DNA of 64,000 bases from positions 1,860,001 to 1,924,000 of the forward strand of contig JALJCS010000018.1 of NCBI GenBank assembly GCA_023055355.1, in the 5' to 3' direction. Shown here in pieces: positions 33,545-58,100 of this stretch. The notes below the pieces were generated by a model. That model saw nothing but the letters and a program-made list of their open reading frames with translations. It was not told where the DNA came from and ran no database searches. The position numbers and the translations under genes were made by a program. Each line of letters begins with the position of its first letter. The first letter of the stretch is position 1. This stretch comes from Agelaius tricolor (lineage: Eukaryota > Chordata > Aves > Passeriformes > Icteridae).

Positions 33545-34495
33545 AGGGGCCAGCCCCGCTCCCAGCCCCCTGTCCTGTTCCCAGCCCCCTTGTCCCGTTT
33601 CAGCTCCCTGTCCCGTTCCAAGCCCCGTTCCCAGCCCCCTGTCCTGTTCCCTGCCCCATTCCCTGTTCCGCTCCCTGCTCCCTTCTCAGTCCCTTGTCCC
33701 GTTACCAATCCCTTGTCCCGTTCTCGATCCCGTGTCCCATTCCCAGCCCTCGGTCCCATTCCCAGTCCCGTGTCCCGTTCCCAGCCCTCAGTCCCGTTCC
33801 CAGTCCCGTGTCCCGTTCCCAGCCCTCAGTCCCGTTCCCAGCCCTCAGTCCCGTTCCCAGTCCCGTGTCCCGTTCCCAGTGCTGTGTCCCATTCCCAGTC
33901 CCGTGACCCGTTCCCAGCCCTCAGTCCCGTTCCCAGTCCCGTGTCCCATTCCCAGCCCTCAGTCCCATTCCCAGTCCCGTGACCCGTTCCCAGTCCCGTG
34001 TCCCGTTCCCAGTCCCGTGACCCGTTCCCAGCCCTCAGTCCCGTTCCCAGTCCCGTGTCCCATTCCCAGCCCTCAGTCCCGTTCCCAGTCCCGTGTCCCA
34101 TTCCCAGTCCCGTGACCCGTTCCCAGTCCCGTGTCCCGTTCCCAGTCCCGTGTCCCATTCCCAGCCCTCAGTCCCGTGTCCCATTCCCAGCCCTCAGTTC
34201 CGTTCCCAGTCCCGTGTCCCGTACCCAGTCCCGTGTCCATTCCCAGCCCTCAGTCCCGTGTCCCATTCCCAGCCCTCAGTCCCGTGTCCCATTCCCAGCC
34301 CTCAGTCCCGTTCCCAGTCCCGTGTCCCATTCCCAGTCCCGTGTCCCATTCCCAGCCCTCAGTTCCGTTCCCAGTCCTGTGTCCCATTCCCAGTCCCGTG
34401 TCCCGTTCCCAGCCCTCAGTCCCGTGTCCCAGTCCCGTGTCCCGTTCCCAGTCCCGTGTCCATTCCCAGCCCTCAGTCCCGTTCCCCATTCCGTT
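33545..34495. repeat. CCCAGTCCCGTGTCCCGTT minisatellite, nearly 1 kb
   Basis: Tandem array with a basic unit of about 19 bp (TTCCCAGTCCCGTGTCCCG) mixed with CCCAGCCCTCAG variants, arranged partly as higher-order blocks. Left-hand units are more diverged than right-hand ones. It ends at the GC-rich patch at 34495. Confidence 0.95.
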
Positions 34496-34720
34496 CCCGC
34501 CGAGCCCACGTCACGTGCAGGCCCTGGGGCGGGGCCCGAACAGACCCCGCCCCTGCCATGAGGGCGGGAGCGCAGACCCCGCCCACACGGGCCCTCCGGT
34601 CCCTCACACGCGGGCAGGGCTCAGGCCCCGATCCTGATCCCAGCCCCGATCCCCATCCCAAGCCCTCGGCCATGTCCCGCACCCCGCGGCAAATGGCGGC
34701 CGCCTCTCCTCCCCGGCCCC
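34495..34720. promoter_or_regulatory. Unassigned CpG/GC-box promoter-like patch
   Basis: CpG-rich patch with an E-box in GTCACGTGC (34511-34519), several GC boxes (GGGGCGGGGC, CCCCGCCCC, CCCCGCCC) and a YY1-like AAATGGCGGCCGCC near 34691. These resemble a housekeeping promoter, yet the nearest gene end is the 3' end of DNAJC18, and no gene is recognised to its left. Orientation unknown. Confidence 0.4.
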
Positions 34721-34769
34721 GTCATCCCCTGCAACCCTCCCGGCACCAGGCTCAGACCAACATGGACAG

Positions 34770-37185
34770 GCACAGCGATGTCACGTCTTTATTTAAAAAT
34801 AAATAAATATATATACACACACAAACCCACGTTCAAGTGCTTGGTGCACCCAGGAACACCCTCTCCTCCCGTCAGAGCCCCACAAAGAACCCCAAGTACC
34901 CCCTGGAGAAGGACAGCGATGCATTTCCACACCGGGGCTCCAGAGAGGATTCTCCTTTTCCCTGAGGAGCACCAACAAACACAACTAGTCCTGTTTGTCA
35001 CCGCAGAGGTCCCAAGCCACACGCCCTCCCTCACAGCACGCACCAGGACCAGCACCCTGACCCTGGCTAGGAACAGAACACTTATTGCTTTTGGGGATGT
35101 TTTTACCTCCCTCCTGCGTTTCCCAGCTGATTGTGCTTCCCACAGGAGGTCTCCATCAAGTACTCGAGGTCTTTGGATGAAAGGTACAATCCAGTTTCAG
35201 TGCAAAATGCTGTGGAGGAGTTCAAGCTCCGTGCAGGACATTGTGAGTCCAAGAAATTGCCAGATTTGGTCTCCCTACCTGCATGCCTCTACAGTCACAC
35301 AGGAATGGCAGGGAAGATTCCAACCCTGGAACAAAGTCCAACCACTTAAATAGATTCCTAATATATTCTACAAGCTATTTACTATATAAAAAGCAACATT
35401 ATTTTCAGTTTTGTACACTCATGTGTTGAAAAGTGGGAAATATCAGCATTAAGGCTGCCTGCTGTGCCAGCCACCAACCTGGAATCATCACCCATTCCTG
35501 CCCTTAAACCCTGGCACTAAGAATGTTCCACACCAACCCCCCCCAAATGCCCTTTTTACCGGTGCTTTTCCTGTTCCAGGTGCCCCAAAATTTTAACTCA
35601 ACTTCCCCATATTCCTACAAGGTTTCCTACAAATGGGGCATAAAAATGAAATTTAGAGTCACTGTGTCATTTTTTTGTCCTTTTCATGACATCCAACCAC
35701 AGCACTGCTGCTGTCCCCGGACTGTTCTCCTCCTCCTCCTCCTCCTCTCCTGGGATGTTTAGGGCTTGTGCGCAGAAGCACCAGGCCTCAAACCAACCCC
35801 TCATCCTTGTGCAGACCCCAGAAAACCCAGAAAAGGGTTTTTTTCCAGCTTCCTTTCCTGCCAAACCTCCCAGGGGTGTATGGATGGAACAGGGACATGG
35901 AGGGGACACACTGTGGCACCAACATCCCCAGTTCCATCCAGTGGGACTCCTACACCACTGCACCAGTGCCCAGCACACAAACAGTCTGAGCTTTAAAGGC
36001 AGGCTTAATCCTGGCGTTTCCCAAGCTTCTGAGCAGTTACTCCTTAGGTTTCAGCCAAGGCCACCTGTGCATCCTGTGTGACTCGAGTTTCAGGCATGTG
36101 GCAACAGCAGAGCCTTGCTCAGGTGTCACTGACTCCCACTCCCAGGGTCAGAGGGGAGCAGTGCTGCTCTGTGAACCCCCACCCTGGGCAGGAATTCCCT
36201 GGAAGAGCAGCTCATTCCATGCAGGGCACACACCAGACTGCCTCAGGGGGTTCATGGTGCTCAACTGGAGCAACACTGCTCTAACACTGGTCTGCTGCTC
36301 ACCAGGACAACCCAGCATCAACCTGCATTTCAAGGCCTGGCCGTGTGAAGGAGGATCAAGAAAAAAACAGGACATTGCCACATGGATTTTTCTCTTTGCA
36401 ATATCATGTCTACAGTGAAACATTCATAGCTGCTCAACAGAGTAAAAATATGCTACATGAGAACTGTACTGGAAAATGCAGGATCTTGGGAGAGCTGGGG
36501 GAGTGTGCAGATAAAAACCAGAATGGAATAGCCAGCTTCAAAATATGCCACTGGAAACAGAGGAGGGAATGACCACAGTTCTGCTTTCCCAGCAGTCTGG
36601 TAGACACTGGAATGGATGCAATTCCCAGACTCCCATGCTGGTGTCAGGATGGGCACAGCCCTCCCTTGGAGCAGCACGGGCACAGGAGAGCTGGGAATGT
36701 GCTCAGGGGCTGCCCTCAGGCAGGGACTGTCCCTCCTACTGTCCCTCCTGCACTGGAACCACCCCAGCTCTGTGGCACAGCCAGGAGGGACAGGGGGAGG
36801 TGACACCCAGAGCACGGCGCTGTCTGGGGAATCCAGGGAGCTGCAGATCCATAGGAAACATGGGAAGCAGAGGGGAGCCTGCTCTCCTGGGAAGCACACA
36901 CAGCCTGGAAGGCAAACCACCCAGGCAGCTGGGGTCTGAGCTCAGAGCGTGTCTTGGGGAATGAATTTACAAAGTGCCACTGGTCCTTGGACCCAAATCT
37001 AATGTACAGGATATATTACAGCAAACAGCAGCCCTGCAGCTTTTGCCAGCCCCTCTCTGCACTGCCTGCAGAAAGACTCCAATATTCACACTCTTTACAA
37101 CAGACCCCTTCCTTTTCACATGGAGGAAAATAAAAACATAAGTTAAACCAGCAATAAATAAAAGTATGGAACATGTGCGTCCTGG
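34770..37185 (-). other. DNAJC18: DNAJC18 3' UTR
   Basis: About 2.4 kb without a supportable gene, following the DNAJC18 stop codon. AATAAA on the minus strand (34793-34788), beside an A/T-rich run, is the likely poly(A) signal. The plus-strand open frame at 34778-35353 in this UTR has no domain and is ignored. Confidence 0.6.
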
Positions 37186-49315
<12,130 letters not shown>

Positions 49316-49735
49316 TGGAATGGTGGAATGTCGGAATGTCCTGGAATTGTGGAATGTCCCGTGGAGGAGGGGATCCACCAGGATTACCCAGTCCAGCTCC
49401 TGTCCCTGCCCAGACCCCCCAGCAATCTGCCCTGTGCATCCCTGGTGTCCAAAGGCTCCTGGAGCTCTGGCAGCCTCGGAGCCGTGCCCATTCCCTGGGC
49501 AGCCTGGGCAGTGCCCAGCACCCTCTGGGGGAGGAACCTTTCCCTGGTGTCCATCCCAAAGCTCCCCTGCAGCCGTTCCCTCCTTCCCTGAGCTCTGCCC
49601 TGGGCTCCTCTCTGCAGCTGCACCAGCCCAGTGCCCTCAGCCCTCCTCGGGTGGCTCCTGCAGAGCCTTCCCCAGCCCCGGCCCCTCCTTTGGGCCCTCT
49701 GGAACAGCTTCAGAAAGGCCTTGGGGACACCGGTG
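49316..49735 (-). mobile_element. CR1 LINE 3' fragment upstream of DNAJC18
   Basis: Starts on plus with repeated GGAATGTC/GGAATTGTGGAATG phrases (the CR1 terminal repeat), then GGGGATCCACCAGGATTACC and the same GGTGTCCAAAGGCTCCTGGA block as the 47040 copy. Confidence 0.85.
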
Positions 49736-49944
49736 ACAGCAGCTGAACGTGAGCCCAAGGTGGGCAAGAGGCCAAAGGCTGCTGGGCTGTGCCAGCCCTG
49801 GGGTGGCAGCAGGGCCAGGGCAGTGCCTGTCCCCTGTGCTGGCACTGTTGGGCACCTGTGTGTCCTGGTCTGGCCCCTCACTGCAAGACATTTCCTGATT
49901 GCCTCCATTACTGCAAATGCTGTTGGTGGTTTCCCTCATCCCAC

Positions 49945-50085
49945 CTGCCAGGGTCACCTCCCACTGTCCCAGGCTGCTCCAAGCCCCAGTGTCCAGCCTG
50001 GCCTTGGGCACTGCCAGGGATCCAGGGGCAGCCCCAGCTGCTCTGGGCACCCTGTGCCAGGGCCTGCCCACCCTCATTTTATGAC
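49945..50085 (-). mobile_element. CR1 LINE 3' fragment
   Basis: CACCTCCCACTGTCCCAGGC, then CTTGGGCACTGCCAGGGATC and CTGTGCCAGGGCCTGCCCAC: the reverse of a CR1 tail, without the terminal repeat. Confidence 0.8.
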
Positions 50086-50584
50086 CTTCCCATGGCCTGT
50101 GGGAAGAAGGAGGTCAAAGGAAGAAAAACTAAAGCAGTGGTGAGATCCTATGGAATCTCAGAGGTCTGGGGAGATTTGTTAAAGCTTTACTTTCACTAAA
50201 AATCTATTTGTTCTACTTGATGTGTGGAGTCCCAGGTGTCTGGCAACTGGAGCTGTCTGGGTCCATCTAATTGGGAATTACCCGGTACTCTGTGTTAAGG
50301 AAATTCACCAGTCTGGTGGAGCCTGACTGAGTAACACCATTTTACTTTTCATGAATGTTACCAGAAAAGCTTAATTTATTAAGAAACAACTTATCAAACT
50401 ACCCAGTGAAGATGTCAGAGGTTAAAAGTGTGTTGGCTCTTACCAGGAGCTTTGAAAATGTTGCTTTTTTTTTTTTTTTGCTGAACATTTTCTTGCCAGT
50501 TGCAAAGCACAGCTGCCTCTTGCATTGCACAAGGGGATGCTGCTCTTCCTGGTCCCAGGAAGCTTTGGGGAAGCAGTGGTGGAG

Positions 50585-50850
50585 ATCACACAGAATTCAC
50601 AGAATCACTGGGTTGGAAGAGACCTTTGAGATCACCGAGTCCAACCCAGCCCCAACACCTCAGCTAGACCATGGCACTGTGCCACATCCAGGCTTTTTTT
50701 AAACACATCCAGGGATGGTGACTCCACCATCTCCCCGGGCAGCCATTCCAGAACTTTATCACTCTTGATAAGAAAAGCTTTTTCCTAATATCCAACCTAT
50801 ATTTCCCTTAGAAGCTCTCCTGGCAAACTTGGGCTGCCACACTCCAGGAG
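50585..50850 (-). mobile_element. CR1 LINE 3' fragment
   Basis: On plus: ACAGAATTCACAGAATCACTG, GGGTTGGAAGAGACCTTTGA, GATCACCGAGTCCAACCCAG and a diverged 5' part (TCTTGATAAGAAAAGC). Confidence 0.85.
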
Positions 50851-51009
50851 CTGGAGGAGCTCAGCATTTTGCTTGTGGCCATTCATTTTACACTGAGATA
50901 AAGCCTGATCTATGCAGAGACTTTGTTCCTTACACTCAGCTGAGCACGTGGGGAGATAATGATCTGCCTTCCTGAAGCTCTGTTGTTATGAATAATAATC
51001 ATAAATAAT

Positions 51010-51225
51010 AAAGTGTTTAAGATGGCAATTTGCATTTCAGCAGCACCTTTAATTCATGGCTTTCAAAATGCCTTACAGACAGGGATTAACGAGGCCTCAC
51101 AACAACCCTGTGAGGTAGGGGGATGTGATGTGACCATCCCACTGCTGTGGGGACAATGAGGGCACCAGGGATAAGGGGCTTGGAGCAGTCGTGCTGGGAT
51201 TTGACCCAGAACTTGGACATTTCAG
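51010..51225 (+). mobile_element. Ancient MIR/CORE-SINE-like relic
   Basis: Contains CCTCACAACAACCCTGTGAG followed by GTAGG, later GACAATGAGGGCACCAGGGATAAG, and GTGCTGGGATTTGACCC. These follow, in order, the core and 3' half of the MIR consensus. Old and diverged. Recognised from memory of the consensus, not by alignment. Confidence 0.55.
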
Positions 51226-51334
51226 TCCCATCAGGCCTTCAGCTTCGGATCAGGCTTTCCCAAGCACGGGTCTGGCTCCACGTGGGGCTATGCTGATTAA
51301 CGAGCCCGTGACTGCCTGGCACAGACTATAAAGG

Positions 51335-52178
51335 CCATTCATCTAAGGCAGAGGTTTATTAGTGCAGTGGATGGTGCCTTGGTGCTTCTTGCTGCTGGAA
51401 TTATCTGAGTGTTTGAAGGCATATCAAAAATAGAGTTAGATATCAACCACCGAGTGTGGCAGGCTGTAACTGGAGAAAGCCCTTAGGCCCCAGGTGGGGA
51501 AGCTATGTAGGACACTACTGTAAATGTACTGATCAGAAAGGACATAATAATTTATATATAAAGTCCACCCTTGCTCTTTCCCCGAAGGAAAAATAAAAAG
51601 AACCTAGAAAGCCACTGCTGGTTGTCACATGTCAGCTTCAAGCTCTGGGCTCTTGGCTTCATAGCACCTGCCAAAAGAACAGAACGTGGTCATCAGTGGC
51701 CTGGCTGGGCTGACAAAGGCAGTAGAGCAGTGTGCTCTCCCAAACTCAGTCCCAGCTTTAAAACAACTGAAAATGATAAGAATTCCTCATGTGGGATGGA
51801 CCTGAGAGCCCTGATGGGAATGTGCTTCTGCCACCTGAGGGGCAGGTGTGGATAAGCTGGGCTGGAGGGTGAGACCTCAATTTCTCACAGACATGTCCAT
51901 TTAATGGCAAACCCCTCCAGCTTTGCAGCTGGCCACAGGTGATGTCACCTGTGTACATGAGGTAAACTTGGCACCTCGAGTTCAGCCAGCCCAGGTAAAC
52001 TTGAGATGGGCACTCAAACTTTTCAGGCTCACTGGAAGCAGTTTGGACCATTAGAAATTTGGTGGCAGCTGGTTTTTGTCATATTTCTGAAGGAATAAAA
52101 GAGCAAAGAAATACCTCAAGGCATGCTCTTATGCCTTTTGCTCTTATCCAGCCAGAGAAATGATCCCCAGCTGATTCC
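51335..52178 (-). other. ECSCR: ECSCR 3' UTR (limit inferred)
   Basis: About 0.8 kb after the ECSCR stop. AATAAA on the minus strand (51360-51355) is the likely poly(A) signal. Confidence 0.5.
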
Positions 52179-55100
52179 CTAAAAAGCAAGGCTGAAGAGG
52201 GAAACCTTTTCTGACGGGGGATAGCTCATGCTGTTGTTGGTGTTGATGTTCTTCATGGAGATCAGAGTGATGCTGTTCCCCTTCTGGCTCATGTCTGCTG
52301 AGCAGCTGCCAAGGAAAGGAGATAATTAATTACTCTGGGAAACAAGAGAGGGAATCACAGAATCACAGAGTCACTGAGGTTGGAAAAGACCTCCAAGATC
52401 ATCGAGTCCAGCCTTTGAGTAATCACCACCTGGTCAAGCAGACCAGAGCACTGAGTGCCACATCCAGGTGTTCCTTGGACACCTCCAGGGACAAAATTTC
52501 TTTGCAGAGAGCTGGAGACAAACAGGCAAGGCCGAGGCTGGTGTGGGGGACCAGGTTTGGTTTCCACCACCCACTGAACTGCTGTCCTGATTCAGGCGCA
52601 TCTATAGGGAGTTACAAGGCTTGGGAAGGTGGAATTCCCCCTTTTTTCCTACCTTGAGGGCTGGGATGTGCATTCCTTGCCAGTGGAGGCTGGATGGCTT
52701 TGGGATCAGGAAACCTTAGGCACTGCCCTATTTTCTGGCATGTTCTGCCTCAGTGGCTTCAGATCCCTTGGATCACGATTGTTAAGGGTATTTAGTGACC
52801 ACTGATGCTGATGCAAATTTGGCACCTAAATACTCACAGGCTTTGCTCCCTGTGTCCCTTTCCAGGGTTTAGGAAACTATCAGATGGAAAAATAGCAGCA
52901 ATATGTTTTAGTCCCTTCCAGCTCTTGTTTCTTGCTGTTTTCCCATATTCAGCCTCTTCTCTGGAATAGTAGTGATGGACCATGGGTTTCTTATGGACCA
53001 TTCTCTGCTTGATGCTTCTCTTCCAAAAGTCTCAGAACTGGGGCTCCTATGTCCTGCTCTCACTGGGAAACAGTAATGGGCATCTTGGGAGATATCTGAG
53101 ACTGCTCTGAGATCCAGAAACTCAATTTAGACCTCAAGGCTCTAGCTAGGCAAGGAAGACAATCTGCTTTGGGAAGGTGGGGAGTCTTCTCTTAGTGCAG
53201 CTTTGAGATGAGCCCCCTAAATATTGATCTATTTATGTCTCTATCAGAGGATGAGGTGTTATCAAAGCTGATTTTGCTTTTCTAACTCTCTCAAAGATAT
53301 CTTGACAAGCTTCCTTCCACCTGAAATAACCAAAGCAGATTCTTTTCCTTGCTAAAATTAGCTCTGGGATAAAACAGGCACTCTCAATCAGATGTGGGTG
53401 GCAGGAGCAGCCTTACCTCTCTGATACCATGGAGCTTCCTGGTTTCTGTTTGTCTGGGGGGAGAAAAGCAGGTGGTGATGTAGAGGTGAGAAGTCATAAA
53501 ATAAGTCAGCTCTATTCTGAATTACTTTGTGCAGGGGTATAAATGAAATCTGAATGAGCTTGGAGACACTGTGGGGGAAACTTGGAAGTTGATTAGAGAA
53601 AACCCTTCAGCTAAGGGGATGTACAGGCAGGAACTGCTGGCCCTGCTGGGGTTTAGGAAGGATTCTGCCTTGCTACAGAGCAGCCTTGCCCTCTACTGGG
53701 CACTGCTTCGTGGAAAATGGGATTCCTAAGGAAAAGGAGTGTCAAACTCCACGATTTTTGCTGGAAGAGCTGCCCACCTCTTGGAATTTGAGCTGCAGGA
53801 AATTTGAGACCACATCTAGATGAGGCTGGGCTGGGGCTCTAGCGAGGAGGTCACACTGCATTCCTAACTGCTCAATCTATGTTCCAGTCTGGCTTCCAAA
53901 CCTCCCCACCACGCTGTAAGCTTTTCAAATGCATCTTTTAGGAATTGCCAGATCCACACGGAAACTGGTGGTTTGTTAATTAGGGAAGCACAGATTCCCC
54001 AGACAGATACCTTCAGGGTCCTTGGAGTGGTTGCACTTGAACCTCAGGCTGACCACACTGACCAGGATGATGACCACCACTATCAGGATAACGACAAAGC
54101 TGATGACACCTGGGGATGGAGGAAAGAACTGTCTGAGCAGCAGAGAGACTGACATCAAAACTTGGCTAGGAAATCAATATTTTCATTAATGTGAGCATGG
54201 CTCGTAATAGGCAGAGAAGCAAACAGTTGTTAGAACAAATAGCTTTATCCTCCTGTGTTTTAACCTCAAAGGGCTGCTATGAATACTTAATCAATAAATA
54301 ATTAATTGGTAAGGCAGTGCCAGGAAGGCAGGAGTCAGCTGATTACACTGGGGATTGATAAGAGTCCGTATGTTCCTGCTACAGTCGGTAAATCTTATCC
54401 CAAAAGTGTGTAAAGCCAGATAAATAAGTAATGTAAGAGGGAGAGACAACATAGAGCTGTGGGTGATGTTATCTGTCCCATAAACCATCTTTAGACACTT
54501 TAAATCAAGTGTGGATTTGATACTGACATCAGGCCTCAATAATTCAATTCTTTGCACAGGAAATTTGTCCTGCTAAGAATCCCTCGGACTTAGAATCCTG
54601 GAATCATGGAATGGTTTGGGTTGGGAGGGACCTTAAAGCTCATCCTCTCCCACCCCTGCCATGGGCAGGGACATCTCCCACTGTCCCAGGCTGCTCCAAG
54701 CCCCAGTGTCCAGCCTGGCCTTGGGCACTGCCAGGGATCCAGGGGCAGCCACAGCTGCTCTGGGCACCCTGTGCCAAGGCCTCATGGAGTTGAGTGTCCA
54801 AACCAGCATTTTTTTCTCCTAAAACTGCCCTAAACCAGGACACCTGGTGAAAAAGAACCCCTCCTCCCTCCAGGTGGCACAAGACCTTACCAAAAGCTGC
54901 CACTGTCAGCGGTGATTTCTCGTCTGTCGGGGTGGTGGACTCGGGCCATTGGCTGGAGGAGTTGGGTGCTGGGGTGATGGGTTTTGAGGTGCCTACAGAG
55001 GGGAGAAAGGCAGATTTACATAAAAGTCATTTTTCCACGGCTGGGAAGAGGATTCCTAGCAATCCTAGAGGCCCTTACTCTCACTTGCACTTCATGAAGA

Positions 55101-58100
55101 GACCAAGTTTGGATCCTGGCCAGGCCCATCAATATTAAGAGCAAAGTGAGCGAGACCTGTGCGGAATCATTGCCTTGGTGGGGCCCCTTTTATGGACAAG
55201 CTGAGAGCACCCACAGGGTTTCCTTCTGGGACCCCAGTGGGGAAAGGTCAAAGTCAGCACTGGCACTGTGTTTGAGGAGGGAATTTGTCCAGCCTTCCTG
55301 CTTTTACAACCTTTTGCCATAATGGCACCTTTCCTTCTGTTTCCAGGCTTAAGAGGTTGCCCTGAAGTGCTGTTCTGCAGAGCTTTACAGGCTTTTCAAG
55401 GGCTGGATGGGATGTTCATCACCCCTCAGGAAATCCTTGGTGTCCATGATGCCTTGAAGACAGCTGTGTGATGGCCTTGCTGCTGGCTGTGCAGAGGAAT
55501 ATAAAATATGGAGCAGGAATCACCTGTCTGTGAGGAGGAAGCACCTTGAGTCGCTGATGTTGTGGTGCTCTCATTCCTCATGTGATCCTGACCTGCACAG
55601 AGAGACACAGAATGTGAGCACTGACCTCCAGTGACATTCAAGAACCAAACTGATGGGGAGGAGAATGGATTCACAGTAGTGCCAGTGACATCTAGGGAAA
55701 CCTGGAATTAATACTCCCACCTCCATACTAAAAGCTTCCCATCAAACATATTTTGTCCTGTTTTCCATGTCCAAATGAAAACCTAGGGCACCAAAATTCA
55801 AATCCCCTTTTGTGAGCTCTTTAGGGTCTGCAGTCCCAGTTACAGGTTTGGGGCAGAAAGGCAAGGCAGGGCTGGAAGACTGAGCTGGGAAGGTTATAGA
55901 TATGCTGTAGGTCATAAACATTGAGACTTTAAAATAAGTCTGATTAGGGGAAAAAATAATGCAGTATTTGGGTGCAGATTGGCTTGTCCCTGGACTTGAA
56001 ATGAGTGGATTTGCTATGCTGGGTTATCTAGAAGTAATTAAATCTGTTTGAGTTGGGCTAACTTGTACACCATATGTAGTCTAGCTGTGGCAGCACATAG
56101 GATTGTCCAAGCAAGGACTCCAGTTCTCAGTGGGATAAACTGGCTTGTGTGAAGCTGCTTGGTTTGTGACAGCTGCTTCCAGTGCCTGAGCAAGGAAATG
56201 TGAAGCCAGCCCATGTGTTTTACTTGTGCAGAGAAAAAACATCCTTTGCTGCCTCCAGGCTGTTGTTGAACAGCCAGAGTGTCTGCATCAACCTTAATGA
56301 GCAGCTACAGGTCCTGTCAGGAGACTCAAAGTGATACTTCAGAGCTTCACAAGATCATCTGGAGGTCAAGCAGGATCTTCTTCCCTTCTTTCCCATGCCC
56401 AGGCTCCCAGCAGCAGCGCTGGCCAAGGGTTTGTGGTGCCTGGAGGGGTGTGCACAGCTCCTGGCACTGCCTGGGGAGCTGCTGAACCCAGGTCCTGTCC
56501 CACAGCAAACATCCCTGATTTGGAATGGCATTTTGCCAAAAGCCAGGAAAAGGGGAAAAGGCACGAAATAATGAATCTAGCCATTTCACAAGGAGCAGAA
56601 AGTCTGGAGAAGCAGAGTCTGCTGCTGTACAATTTTTTCCCACTCATCAAATTCTTTGTTTAATTCTGAAATTGTTCTTCTAGCCACAGGCAGAAGCTGT
56701 GGTTTGCTGAGCCTGGCACGGATACCCCATCCCTGGGAAATGTTGGGTCTCACACAATGGGAGACCTGGCTTTTGGAAGCATCAGCATCTTTATTCAAAG
56801 ATGTGTGGAGCTTCTCAGTGGTAAATCAGGGCTGGGATGGACAGCAATCTGCTCTGAGCAAAGGGCTCCTGGATTAGGTGGGCACAGCCATGCTGGGTGG
56901 GCATCTGTGTGGGCACAGCTGACCACAGCTTCCTCACCTTGCTTGTGTTTGGAGATCTGAGAGGTACTTGGAGAGGCAGAGCACTTTCTTGACCACTGCA
57001 GATTTTTGGGGTTGAATTTTTAATGGAGAGTCAGCTCAGCTGTCAGATTTCAGTCTTCCAGTCACTTGGATTCTGCCCTTATTCTGAGAAAACTCTTACT
57101 GAATTCTCTAAATTTTACTTACAGGTTAGGTTAAGAAAACTGTCAAAAGCAAAATTATATTTATTTTAAAAGATTTTCAAAGGACTCCCCTCTCCTAAAC
57201 ATAGATCCATTGTTTGGCTGCTCAAGTCCATCCCAGCAGAAGATGTTAAGAGCATTTATCTCATGTGTTATCACTGCGTATAAAGACACCAGGTGTGATT
57301 TTGGATGGCTCACCCCCAAAAAAAGACTCGTGCTTAGAGAACCTGTGCCATTGATTACCATCAAATTATCTGATCTTATTGTTAACCTCTAAAAGGACAA
57401 AGTACCTTGAGGTGCTGGAGAAGGAGCTGCTGTGCTTCTGTTTCCACTGGACTTATCATCTAGATAAAGAAAACATGGGAAAGGACAATTAACTTGGAAA
57501 GCCACTCCAGATTCCACTGTGGAGAGCTGCTGGGTGTCCATGGAGTAAAAATCTTTATTTGCATGCTGCTTTCCCTCCAGACAGACATCAGAATGCCCAG
57601 GTAGCCAGGTGTGGAGTCAGCTCAGAGTGTACCTGATGGGTGAGCTTGAGAGAGGGAGCCTGGGGACACTGGAGCTGCTCCAATATTGGATAAACCATGA
57701 TCTGGATTTTCTCATATGGGCTTGGCCTGGCTTTGTCCATCTGGGGAGCTGGAATGAGCTGCTCTCTCAGCAAAAAAACCTCTGAGAAATTCAAGATTTG
57801 CAGAATTGCTGAATAACCAGCACAGTGTGGACTAGGCCTAATATTCTGATGCCTGCAGTTTGGCTTGGATAAGGAGGGAGGCAGAAACAGGTCCTGCCTG
57901 AGCAAATATTTGACTTTTCCATCCTTACCTCTCTCAGTGATTGCTGTCAGGGGTGTTGTAGTGCTGGGGGAGGGTTTGGCTGTAGTAGTTTGACTCACAG
58001 AGGTGAGGCTCAGGTTCGTCAGTGGTGTTGCTTTTACTGATGGCTCTGTAGAAAAATTGTGGTGTTACTTCAAAAGGTTCAGCTCAGAAACAGCTTGGAG

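Larger units (their letters stand above)
30696..34494. other. PROB1-DNAJC18 gap without a recognised gene
   Basis: 3.8 kb of GC-rich DNA. It holds the PROB1 5' flank, a 12-bp-type minisatellite (31924-32152), one CR1 tail (32505-32715), a short CAG run (32268-32284), a GAG run (about 33151-33174) and a 19-bp-type minisatellite (33545-34495). Mammals carry SPATA24 here. I looked on the minus strand for its coiled-coil exons and found none I can support. Confidence 0.6.
49736..51334. other. DNAJC18-ECSCR intergenic region
   Basis: Divergent-side gap of about 1.6 kb. It holds CR1 pieces (49945-50085, 50585-50850) and an ancient MIR/CORE-SINE-like relic (51010-51225). No gene recognised. Confidence 0.55.

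Noticed and set aside
33390..34806. Ser/Pro/Val repeat open frames, up to 241 codons
   Set aside because: Translation of the 19-bp minisatellite; the other frames on both strands look equally repetitive.
34778..35353. 191-codon plus-strand frame
   Set aside because: Lies within the DNAJC18 3' UTR and starts in its A/T-rich poly(A) region. No conserved features.
56937..56960. Possible tiny extra ECSCR exon on the minus strand (about 19 bp with AG/GT edges)
   Set aside because: Its length is not compatible with the phase-1 exons on either side, and it adds no recognisable sequence.
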